Below, one piece after another: positions 35,682-41,417 of a stretch of DNA of 41,417 bases. The position numbers and the translations under genes are program-made. The stretch spans positions 1 to 41,417 of the forward strand of contig NZ_JXXD01000023.1 in assembly GCF_000935215.1 (NCBI RefSeq). The letters are read 5' to 3'. Position 1 is the first letter of the stretch, and every line of letters begins with the position of its first letter. The DNA is from Stutzerimonas stutzeri (GTDB lineage: Bacteria; Pseudomonadota; Gammaproteobacteria; Pseudomonadales; Pseudomonadaceae). The notes beneath the pieces are model-generated. The model did not search any database and was not told the origin of the DNA. It was given only the letters and a program-made list of their open reading frames with translations.

Positions 35682-35889
35682 TCTGCGTGGCGAGCATTGC
35701 CCGTACAACGCCATCGCTACGCTGGAAACCCTGGAAACCATGCAGCCGGGGCAGCTGCTCGAGGTGGTAACCGATTGTTCGCAGTCGGTGCATGGCATCC
35801 CCGAGGACGCCAAGGCCAAGGGCTACAACTGCCTGGCAGTGGAACAGCACGGCCCGCTGTTTCGTTTTCTGATCGAAGTGCCGCGTTGA
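35650..35889 (+). CDS. yedF: YedF-like TusA-family sulfurtransferase
   Basis: The product has 79 residues from a GTG start with AAGGAG 8 bases upstream; a longer in-frame ATG at 35614 lacks such a site. The family pattern LDLRGEHCPYNAIATLE is followed by EVVTDCSQSVHGIPEDAKAKGY, close to E. coli YedF. Cys17 is the sulfur/selenium carrier position. The usual CPxP motif is CPYN here, with the second proline replaced. The gene overlaps yedE by 32 bases, so the two are translationally linked and probably work together. Confidence 0.88.
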   Translation: MSQAKPNLSLDLRGEHCPYNAIATLETLETMQPGQLLEVVTDCSQSVHGIPEDAKAKGYNCLAVEQHGPLFRFLIEVPR

Positions 35890-35920
35890 GAGACTGCGCC
35901 ATGGCGGCTTTGAAGGGGTG

Positions 35921-36439
35921 TTATGGCAGAAGTGGCCAGCTGCCCAGCTCGTCGTAGCGCACGCCGTCCGCCGTATTGACTGAACGGTAGAGCACGAAGC
36001 GATCGACATGCCAGGTGAGGTCCGGCGCCGGTTGCTGCGCTCGGCTCCGGGCCTGGCGGCTCAGCGTCAGGTGCGGCAGGAATGGCCGGCAGTCGAGCAC
36101 GACGCCAAGCGCTGCCAGTCGTTCGCTCAGTGCTTCGACCAGCTGCAGCAGTGCGGGTGGTGTGCTGGCGGGCTGCAGGCAGATGAAACCTTTGCCGATG
36201 GTGGTCAGGCGGTCGAGGGTCAGGCTGAAAGCTTCGGCGTGCACGGTTGCAGCCATCTGCAGCAGGGCGTCGAGGTGTTCTCTCGGTTGTGCGCCAAGAA
36301 AGGCCAGGGTCAGATGCAGGTTGTCCTGCGGCACTATTCTGCCGTCGAGGGCCTGGTCTTCACGCCAAGCGCAGATGGCTGCCGCCTGCTCGGGCGGGCA
36401 GGGCAGGGCGAAGAACAGGCGCAGGGTGTCGTCGATCAT
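35921..36439 (-). CDS. thpR: RNA 2',3'-cyclic phosphodiesterase (2'-5' RNA ligase family)
   Basis: This 172-residue protein has the two HxT motifs of the 2H phosphoesterase fold: His42–Thr44 (in NLHLTLAFLG) and His123–Thr125 (in LPHLTLSR). These enzymes open 2',3'-cyclic phosphates on RNA and ligate tRNA halves in vitro. The physiological role is unsettled. It is convergent with yedF across a 31-base gap. Confidence 0.9.
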   Translation of the reverse strand: MIDDTLRLFFALPCPPEQAAAICAWREDQALDGRIVPQDNLHLTLAFLGAQPREHLDALLQMAATVHAEAFSLTLDRLTTIGKGFICLQPASTPPALLQLVEALSERLAALGVVLDCRPFLPHLTLSRQARSRAQQPAPDLTWHVDRFVLYRSVNTADGVRYDELGSWPLLP

Positions 36440-36469
36440 GGCGGGTCCCTAGTCGCAGCGGCACAGATT

Positions 36470-36497
36470 GGTGGAAAACGCTTCGCGGTTTTTCACC
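36470..36497 (-). terminator. Terminator-like hairpin after the methyltransferase gene
   Basis: GGTGGAAAACGC and GCGGTTTTTCACC form a long imperfect stem with a TTC loop, including outer GGTG/CACC pairs and an A/T-rich middle. It lies 15 bases after the methyltransferase stop and upstream of thpR, so it may separate the two. Confidence 0.45.
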
Positions 36498-36511
36498 CTG
36501 GCTCAGACTCT

Positions 36512-37168
36512 TCAGCTCCTTGCTGCGTGATAGAGGCTCACGTGCCTGAACTCCGCAGGCTCTGCCAGATCCGGCCAGGTGCAGGCATCCAGCACGTCCA
36601 GGCGCCGATACAGCGGATGAGCGAAGTCGCGCACCCGTGAGTCAGCCACCAGCGCTTCCCGGCCTCGGCTGAGGAAGTGATCCAGCAGCGGCAGATTGGC
36701 GCGGTCGTAGAGCACATCGGCGACGATGATCAGATCAAAGCGATCCGCCTCGCCGAAGAAGTCCTGCGAATAGCGTAGCTCGACCTCGTTCAGCGCGGCG
36801 TTGGCCTGGCAGGCGGCGAGCGCCAGCGGATCGAGATCACAGGCCACCACTTCGACCGCGCCGGCCTTGGCGGCGGCGATGGCGGCGACGCCCGAGCCCG
36901 CGCCGAAATCCAGCACGCGCTTGCCGCGCACCCATTCCGGCCGTTCGGCCAGCCAGCGCGCCAGCACCAGGCCGCTGGCCCAGCAAAAGCTCCAGTACGG
37001 CGGCGCTTCGAGTATCCGCCGGGTTTCCTCGGGGCTGAAGGCGCGATCCATGTTGGCGGCGTCGATCAGCCAGAGTCGCAGATCGGTGCCCGGCAGCGGC
37101 TCGGCAACCAGGCGTGCGTCGCCCAGCAGATCGTTCAATGCCGCTTGTAAGGGTGCCGGTGCCGTCAC
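36512..37168 (-). CDS. Class I SAM-dependent methyltransferase (ETFB-lysine / PrmA-like)
   Basis: The product has 218 residues with the SAM-binding motif [19 protein letters not shown] (about 86-104), the acidic motif ACDLDPLAL, and motif [36 protein letters not shown] upstream resembles protein-lysine methyltransferases such as PrmA and the ETF-beta methyltransferase. The target protein is unknown. Its ATG overlaps the stop of the upstream lipoprotein gene by 4 bases. Confidence 0.82.
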   Translation of the reverse strand: MTAPAPLQAALNDLLGDARLVAEPLPGTDLRLWLIDAANMDRAFSPEETRRILEAPPYWSFCWASGLVLARWLAERPEWVRGKRVLDFGAGSGVAAIAAAKAGAVEVVACDLDPLALAACQANAALNEVELRYSQDFFGEADRFDLIIVADVLYDRANLPLLDHFLSRGREALVADSRVRDFAHPLYRRLDVLDACTWPDLAEPAEFRHVSLYHAARS

Positions 37169-37590
37169 GGCGCCGGGACCAGCTGTAGCGGGCCGAGCGC
37201 TTGGCTGGCGGGGCTGGCAATGCTGCGCGATGGCAGGCGCATGATCAGCTGTCCCGCTCGCGTGACACGGCCGCGCAGCTCCACGCGCTGGCCTGGACGG
37301 AAAGTGTCCGGGTTGAACTGCAGGATGAATGGCAATTCGCTGCCGCGGCCCTTGAGCTGCACGTTGCTCAGCAGGCGGTCTGGCTGGTCGCGGCGATCGA
37401 CTTCCAGTAAGGCGAGTTCGACGTCGCTGCCAGCCGGCGCGCCGATCAGGCTGCCGCTCAGTTCGTTGAGCAATTTGGAGTGCGGGGCAGTGCTCAGCTC
37501 GACCGGCGCGGTCGGCGGCTCGCTGGGTTGGCTGCTGCAGCCGGCGAGCAAGGTCAGGAAGGCAGGGAGAACGAAAAAACGTGGCGGCAC
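37165..37590 (-). CDS. YbaY/YscW-type lipoprotein
   Basis: The product has 141 residues from a GTG at 37590, chosen because AGGAGG lies 6 bases upstream and the resulting N-terminus ([17 protein letters not shown]) is a lipoprotein signal with lipobox LAGC. The mature domain carries the pattern [20 protein letters not shown], then [32 protein letters not shown]. This resembles the beta-sandwich of YbaY and YscW pilotin-like lipoproteins. The function is unknown. It is co-transcribed with the methyltransferase gene. Confidence 0.78.
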   Translation of the reverse strand: MPPRFFVLPAFLTLLAGCSSQPSEPPTAPVELSTAPHSKLLNELSGSLIGAPAGSDVELALLEVDRRDQPDRLLSNVQLKGRGSELPFILQFNPDTFRPGQRVELRGRVTRAGQLIMRLPSRSIASPASQALGPLQLVPAP

Positions 37591-37642
37591 GGACAGCCTC
37601 CTGAACGATGATTGCGGGTTGTATAGCAGCAAAGCCGTCGCC

Positions 37643-37670
37643 TTGTCTTGCGGGTCGGATGCGCTACCAT
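37643..37670 (+). promoter_or_regulatory. Putative nrdR-ribD promoter
   Basis: TTGTCT (37643-37648) and TACCAT (37665-37670) are 16 bp apart, each matching four of six consensus bases. The start would fall near 37677, about 26 bases before nrdR. No NrdR box was seen here. Confidence 0.4.
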
Positions 37671-37702
37671 GGCCGTCCCGACGTACGACCGATTTCAGCC
37701 CC

Positions 37703-38170
37703 ATGCATTGTCCCTTCTGTGCCGCCAACGATACCAAGGTCATCGATTCCCGCCTGGTTGCCGAAGGCGATCAGGTGCGCCGCCGCCGCGAGTGTCTGGC
37801 CTGTGGCGAGCGTTTCACCACCTTCGAAACCGCCGAGCTGGTGATGCCGCGCCTGATCAAGTCCGATGGCAGCCGACAGCCGTTCGACGAGCAGAAACTG
37901 CGCGCCGGCATGCAGCGTGCGCTGGAAAAGCGTCCGGTCAGCGTCGAGCGTCTCGAAGCGGCCATCGCCCATATCAAGCATCAGCTGCGCGCCACCGGCG
38001 AGCGCGAAATCAAGTCGCGGGTGCTCGGCGAACTGGTGATGGCCGAGCTGCAGAAGCTCGACGAGGTCGCCTATATCCGCTTCGCCTCGGTCTACCGCCG
38101 CTTCCAGGACCTCAACGAATTCCGTGAGGAAATCGAGCGGCTGTCCCGCGAACCCGCGAAGCCCGAATGA
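37703..38170 (+). CDS. nrdR: Transcriptional repressor NrdR
   Basis: NrdR senses ATP/dATP and represses ribonucleotide reductase genes. The product has 155 residues. An N-terminal zinc ribbon has Cys3, Cys6, Cys31 and Cys34 (MHCPFC … [12 protein letters not shown]). An ATP-cone domain (about 46-136) follows, starting [22 protein letters not shown]. The frame opens at 37220, but the ATG at 37703 gives the exact family start. The 4-base overlap with ribD is a common nrdR-ribD pairing in gammaproteobacteria. Confidence 0.96.
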   Translation: MHCPFCAANDTKVIDSRLVAEGDQVRRRRECLACGERFTTFETAELVMPRLIKSDGSRQPFDEQKLRAGMQRALEKRPVSVERLEAAIAHIKHQLRATGEREIKSRVLGELVMAELQKLDEVAYIRFASVYRRFQDLNEFREEIERLSREPAKPE

Positions 38171-39267
38171 CTACCGGGCACGCCTGGATGGCCCGCGCAC
38201 TGCAGCTGGCGCGAAAAGGCCTGTATTCGACCCATCCGAACCCGCGGGTCGGTTGCGTGATCGTCGCCGCTGGCGAGCTGGTTGGCGAAGGCTGGCACGT
38301 ACGCGCCGGCGAGCCACATGCCGAAGTCCATGCGCTGCGCCAGGCGGGTGAGCGCGCCCGCGGTGCCACCGCTTACGTCACCCTCGAACCTTGCAGCCAC
38401 TACGGGCGTACACCGCCCTGTGCCGAAGCGCTGGTCAAGGCAGGCGTCGGGCGCGTAGTAGCGGCCATGCAGGACCCCAACCCGCAGGTCGCTGGGCGTG
38501 GCCTGCAATTACTGCGCAGCGCCGGCATCGAAGTCGCCAGCGGTGTGCTGGAAGCCGAGGCGCGCGAGATCAACTGCGGCTTTATCAAGCGTATGGAAAG
38601 CGGCCTGCCGTTCGTTCGCGCCAAACTCGCGATGAGCCTGGACGGGCGCACCGCGATGGCCAGCGGCGAAAGCCAGTGGATCACCGGCCCGGCCGCACGT
38701 GCCGAGGTGCAGCGCTTGCGCGCCCGCTCCAGCGTGGTGCTGACCGGCGCCGATACCGTGCTGATGGACGCCGCACGGCTGACCGTGCGTGGCGATGAGC
38801 TGGGGCTGGATGCGGAAACCACGGCACTGGCGCTGCAGCGTCCGCCTCTGCGGGTGCTGGTCGATGGGCAGCTGCGCGTGCCGCTGGATGCGCCGTTCTT
38901 TCAGGCAGGTCCGGCGCTGGTCGCCACCACTGTCGCTGGCCATGAGGGTGCGTTCGCTGCTGCGGGGCATGAGTTGCTGGTGTTGGGCCAGGAGCGGGTC
39001 GATCTAACTGCATTGTTGCGTGAGCTGGGCGCGCGTGGTGCCAACGAGGTGCTGGTCGAAGCCGGCCCGCGGCTGGTCGGCGCCTTCGCCGGTCTTGGTT
39101 TGATCGACGAATACCAGATATTCATGGCCGCCAAGTTTCTCGGCTCCTCGGCGCGGCCGCTGCTGGAGCTTCCGCTCGATCGCATGAGCGAGGCGCGCGA
39201 GCTGAAGATCGTCGACATCCGTGCGGTGGGTGACGACTGGAAGATCGTGGCACGTCCGGCCAGCTGA
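38167..39267 (+). CDS. ribD: Bifunctional riboflavin deaminase/reductase RibD
   Basis: RibD performs two early steps of riboflavin synthesis. The N-terminal deaminase (about 1-145) has zinc ligands His51 (in PHAEVHA, with catalytic Glu53), Cys76 and Cys85 (in [12 protein letters not shown]). The C-terminal reductase (about 150-366) begins [24 protein letters not shown] and includes [17 protein letters not shown]. The length of 366 is normal. It is translationally coupled to nrdR and separated from ribE by a 522-base region holding the FMN riboswitch. Confidence 0.96.
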   Translation: MTTGHAWMARALQLARKGLYSTHPNPRVGCVIVAAGELVGEGWHVRAGEPHAEVHALRQAGERARGATAYVTLEPCSHYGRTPPCAEALVKAGVGRVVAAMQDPNPQVAGRGLQLLRSAGIEVASGVLEAEAREINCGFIKRMESGLPFVRAKLAMSLDGRTAMASGESQWITGPAARAEVQRLRARSSVVLTGADTVLMDAARLTVRGDELGLDAETTALALQRPPLRVLVDGQLRVPLDAPFFQAGPALVATTVAGHEGAFAAAGHELLVLGQERVDLTALLRELGARGANEVLVEAGPRLVGAFAGLGLIDEYQIFMAAKFLGSSARPLLELPLDRMSEARELKIVDIRAVGDDWKIVARPAS

Positions 39268-39379
39268 TCGACAACCCGTGCCGGCTGTGGCCGCCGATAG
39301 CCTGCGTCTTGCATTCAGATAGCTGCTACCGGGCGATAACGGGCTGCCCCGCGCCGCTATTTGTGTTAAAAACGCTGCC

Positions 39380-39395
39380 GGGCCGCAAGCGGCCC
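39380..39395 (+). other. Inverted repeat before the FMN riboswitch
   Basis: GGGCCGCAAGCGGCCC can fold as a 6-bp GC stem with a CAAG loop just upstream of the aptamer. No T run follows. It may stall transcription or help isolate aptamer folding. The stretch 39268-39379 before it holds no gene and no convincing promoter. Confidence 0.4.
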
Positions 39396-39397
39396 AA

Positions 39398-39666
39398 CGT
39401 TCTCAGGGCGGGGTGCGATTCCCCACCGGCGGTAATGGCGCAGTTACAAGGATGAAAGCGTAGCGAGCGCTGGGCAGGCAAGGCGTGATTCGACGAGAAA
39501 GCGGAGTTTACTGCGGTAAATGAGCATTTCGAGGAGGAGCACAACGCAGCATGCTCTGCGCGCAGTAGCTTTCAATCGCGTCTAGCCCGCGAGCGCTTGC
39601 TTCGGCAAGGTCAGCAGACCCGGTGTGATTCCGGGGCCGACGGTATAGTCCGGATGAGAGAGAGCG
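39398..39666 (+). ncRNA. FMN riboswitch (RFN element) with long insertion
   Basis: The conserved pieces of the FMN aptamer are present in order: TCTCAGGGCGGGGTG, TTCCCCACCGGCGGTAA, AGCCCGCGAGCGC, GTCAGCAGACCCGGTG, TTCCGGGGCCGACGG and AGTCCGGATGAGAG. P1 pairs CGTTCTC (39398-39404) with GAGAGCG (39660-39666). The variable stem-loop region (39436-39583) is about 148 nt here, compared with roughly 15 nt in E. coli ribB, and carries a large hairpin. The element should down-regulate ribE and ribBX when FMN is abundant. Confidence 0.96.
39454..39573 (+). repeat. 120-nt hairpin insertion in the riboswitch variable arm
   Basis: GAAAGC (39454-39459) pairs with GCTTTC (39568-39573), and a long imperfect stem continues inward. 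The inner arms around 39492-39506 and 39521-39531 also pair imperfectly, ending in a perfect TTTAC-TGCG-GTAAA apex (39507-39520). From memory, similar sequence with the GAGAAAGCGGAGTTTAC and GTAAATGAGCATTTCGAGGAG arms recurs elsewhere in Pseudomonas genomes. Recurrence in this genome is not tested. Confidence 0.7.
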
Positions 39667-39725
39667 GGATATCCCGATGGACGCCGTCCGTGCGCCCGTC
39701 ATGCATCCCTATCGATCCGTAGCGC

Positions 39726-39744
39726 CCTGTTTTTCAAAAACAGG
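39726..39744 (+). promoter_or_regulatory. Hairpin of the likely riboswitch expression platform
   Basis: CCTGTTTTT and AAAAACAGG form an A/T-rich hairpin 60 bases after the aptamer. Its 3' arm contains the CAGG of an AGGAG Shine-Dalgarno sequence (39742-39746). It could sequester this site or act as part of an alternative fold. Which state is FMN-bound cannot be told from sequence alone. Confidence 0.5.
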
Positions 39745-39754
39745 AGTTCGTCGT

Positions 39755-39805
39755 ATGCAGCGTTTTACCCGCCTTCCTCGGGAGGCCACATGTTCACCGG
39801 AATAA
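39755..39805 (+). CDS. Possible 16-residue leader peptide overlapping ribE
   Basis: An ATG at 39755 has AGGAG 8 bases upstream and opens a frame encoding MQRFTRLPREATCSPE, stopping at TAA 39803-39805, 13 bases beyond the ribE start codon in another frame. The spacing and overlap are right for translational coupling of ribE to a short upstream ORF whose ribosome site sits in the riboswitch hairpin. Whether it is translated is unknown. Confidence 0.35.
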   Translation: MQRFTRLPREATCSPE

Positions 39806-40452
39806 TCGAAGCCATCGGCACCATCCGTGCGCTCACGCCCAAGGGCGGCGACGTACGCGTGCTGGTCGAAACCGGCAAGCTGGATCTGGGCGACGTCAAA
39901 CTGGGCGACAGCATCGCCGTCAACGGCGTCTGCCTGACTGCGGTGGAGCTGCCGGGCAACGGCTTCTGGGCCGACGTCAGCCGCGAAACCCTGGCGCGCA
40001 CCGCCTTTATCGACCTCAAGGCCGGCAGTCGGGTCAATCTGGAGAAGGCCCTGACGCCTACCAGCCGCCTCGGCGGGCACCTGGTCAGCGGTCACGTCGA
40101 CGGCGTCGGCGAGGTCGTGGCGCGTGAAGATAACGCCCGCGCCGTACAGTTCCGCATCCGCGCGCCACGCGAGCTGGCCAAGTACATCGCGCTCAAGGGC
40201 TCGATCACCGTCGATGGCACCAGCCTCACGGTCAATGCGGTCAATGGCGCCGAATTCGAGCTGACCATCGTGCCGCACACCCTCGGCGAAACCATCATGG
40301 CCGACTACCGCCCCGGGCGGCAGGTGAACCTGGAAGTCGACCTGCTGGCGCGTTACCTAGAGCGCCTGATGATGGGCGACAAGGCCGCCGAACCCAAGGC
40401 CTCGGGGCTCACCGAAGGTTTTCTCGCCGAGCACGGCTACCTGAAGAATTGA
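39790..40452 (+). CDS. ribE: Riboflavin synthase alpha subunit
   Basis: This enzyme dismutates two molecules of 6,7-dimethyl-8-ribityllumazine to riboflavin. The product has 220 residues with the family start MFTGIIEAIGTI. Two homologous barrels are present: SIAVNGVCLTAVE in the first and SITVDGTSLTVNAV in the second. The GGHLVSGHVDGVGEV linker between them is typical. A GGGAGG ribosome binding site (39779-39785 region) precedes the ATG and may itself pair with the CTTCC just upstream. Some databases call this gene ribC. Confidence 0.96.
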   Translation: MFTGIIEAIGTIRALTPKGGDVRVLVETGKLDLGDVKLGDSIAVNGVCLTAVELPGNGFWADVSRETLARTAFIDLKAGSRVNLEKALTPTSRLGGHLVSGHVDGVGEVVAREDNARAVQFRIRAPRELAKYIALKGSITVDGTSLTVNAVNGAEFELTIVPHTLGETIMADYRPGRQVNLEVDLLARYLERLMMGDKAAEPKASGLTEGFLAEHGYLKN

Positions 40453-40463
40453 GGAGACGCCCC

Positions 40464-41417
40464 ATGGCGCTCAATACCGCTGAAGAACTGATCGAAGACA
40501 TCCGCGCCGGCAAGATGGTCATCCTCATGGATGACGAGGATCGCGAGAACGAGGGCGACATTATCGTCGCCTCCGAATGCGTCACCGCCGAGCACATCAA
40601 CTTCATGGCACGCTTCGCCCGCGGCCTGATCTGCATGCCGATGACCCGCGAGCGCTGTGAGCTGCTCAAACTGCCGCTGATGGCGCCGCGCAATGGTTCC
40701 GGTTTCGGCACCAAATTCACCGTTTCCATCGAGGCGGCTGAAGGCGTGACCACCGGCATTTCCGCGGCCGACCGCGCGCGGACCGTGCAGGCAGCTGTAG
40801 CGCGAGCAGCGAAAGCCGAGGACATCGTCAGCCCGGGTCACATCTTCCCGTTGATGGCGCAACCGGGCGGCGTACTGGCGCGTGCCGGTCACACCGAGGC
40901 GGCATGTGATCTGGCGCGCATGGCGGGCTTCGAACCATCCGGCGTGATCTGCGAGATCATGAACGACGACGGCACCATGGCGCGCCGCCCGGAGCTTGAG
41001 CTGTTCGCCGAGCAGCACGGGCTGAAGATCGGCACCATCGCCGACCTGATCCACTACCGCATGATCCACGAGCGCACCGTCGAGCGGGTTTCCGAGCAGC
41101 CGCTGGAAACCGAGCTGGGTCAGTTCAACCTGGTCACCTACCGCGACGGCGTCGAGGACACCGTGCACATGGCACTGACCCGCGGTGAAATCTCCCCGGA
41201 AGAACCCACGCTGGTGCGCGTGCACAACATGGAGCCGCTGCGTGATCTGCTGCTGGTCACCGTGCCGGGTCGCTGGAGCCTGCGTGCTGCGATGAGCGAA
41301 GTGGCCAAGGCCGGCAAGGGCGTTGTACTGCTGCTCGGCAACCCGCTGACCGGCCCGCAGTTGCTGGCGCAGCTGACCCGCCAGCAGCCGCCGACCCCGG
41401 CGACCTACAGCACCGTC
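40464..41417 (+). CDS. ribB: 3,4-dihydroxy-2-butanone 4-phosphate synthase with degenerate GTP cyclohydrolase II domain (RibBX), 3' end cut off
   Basis: The first 318 codons are visible with no stop. The N-terminal RibB domain (about 1-200) has the acidic loop MDDEDRENEGD (residues 22-32), GISAADRA, and the SPGHIFPLMAQPGGVLARAGHTEAA block. It makes dihydroxybutanone phosphate from ribulose 5-phosphate. The C-terminal part (from about 210) aligns in position with GTP cyclohydrolase II but has no cysteines after about residue 165. The zinc-binding Cys set is therefore missing and cyclohydrolase activity is unlikely. This is the RibBX type described in proteobacteria. A GAGGAG ribosome binding site follows ribE by 11 bases. 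Confidence 0.93.
   Translation, partial: MALNTAEELIEDIRAGKMVILMDDEDRENEGDIIVASECVTAEHINFMARFARGLICMPMTRERCELLKLPLMAPRNGSGFGTKFTVSIEAAEGVTTGISAADRARTVQAAVARAAKAEDIVSPGHIFPLMAQPGGVLARAGHTEAACDLARMAGFEPSGVICEIMNDDGTMARRPELELFAEQHGLKIGTIADLIHYRMIHERTVERVSEQPLETELGQFNLVTYRDGVEDTVHMALTRGEISPEEPTLVRVHNMEPLRDLLLVTVPGRWSLRAAMSEVAKAGKGVVLLLGNPLTGPQLLAQLTRQQPPTPATYSTV

Noticed and set aside
1..41417. CRISPR arrays, insertion sequences, tRNA or rRNA genes
   Set aside because: No regularly spaced direct repeats, no transposase frame with terminal repeats, and no tRNA or rRNA signature sequence was seen anywhere in the window.

Overview
The window is a high-GC chromosomal segment from a gammaproteobacterium of the Pseudomonas / Stutzerimonas (P. 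stutzeri-like) group. Protein sequences and gene order support this. The tuf–S10–spc–alpha ribosomal block is followed by katA, uvrA, a yajR-type MFS gene and ssb, and further along come ompW/oprG, a zrg-like zinc operon, a thioredoxin-TPR gene and nrdR-ribD-rib genes. From memory, these are also the contents of two separate regions of P. aeruginosa PAO1, which here are joined just after ssb. All genus-level statements are inference, because no search was run.

Region 1 (1–14024) is the ribosomal protein superoperon on the + strand. It begins with the 3' end of tuf and its terminator. A near-consensus sigma70 promoter (TTGACA-17-TACAAT) then drives rpsJ-rplC-rplD-rplW-rplB-rpsS-rplV-rpsC-rplP-rpmC-rpsQ-rplN-rplX-rplE-rpsN. 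A hairpin/promoter module precedes rpsH-rplF-rplR-rpsE-rpmD-rplO-secY-rpmJ. A second module of the same design precedes rpsM-rpsK-rpsD-rpoA-rplQ. A classical terminator closes the block. Every gene appears intact.

Region 2 (14025–22081) holds katA (catalase); a convergent M14 zinc carboxypeptidase gene broken by a one-base frameshift just after its catalytic glutamate; uvrA on the minus strand; and, diverging from uvrA, a yajR-like MFS transporter followed by ssb.

Region 3 (22082–29728) holds two SDR-type sugar-nucleotide proteins, the first without a recognisable catalytic Tyr/Lys. Then comes ompW on the minus strand with an ANR/FNR-like box. Diverging from ompW is a six-gene DUF3450–TtpC–ExbB–ExbD–TonB–TPR operon, a TonB2-type energy transduction system with a possible Fur site on its promoter.

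Region 4 (29729–36000) holds a minus-strand four-gene zinc-associated operon (His-rich ZrgA/DUF2796 protein, ABC ATPase, FtsX-like permease, DUF3299 protein) with a Zur-like palindrome just upstream. It also holds a small unknown gene, a CnoX-like thioredoxin-TPR gene, and the yedE–yedF pair linked to selenium/sulfur handling.

Region 5 (35921–41417) holds thpR, a methyltransferase and a YbaY-like lipoprotein on the minus strand. It then has nrdR-ribD, an FMN riboswitch and ribE–ribBX (the last runs off the window) on the + strand. The riboswitch carries an unusually long hairpin insertion, and a short upstream ORF overlaps the ribE start. Most of the window is conserved core genome. The parts most worth a second look are the expanded riboswitch, the frameshifted peptidase, the metal-responsive TonB/zinc pair and the hairpin-promoter modules.
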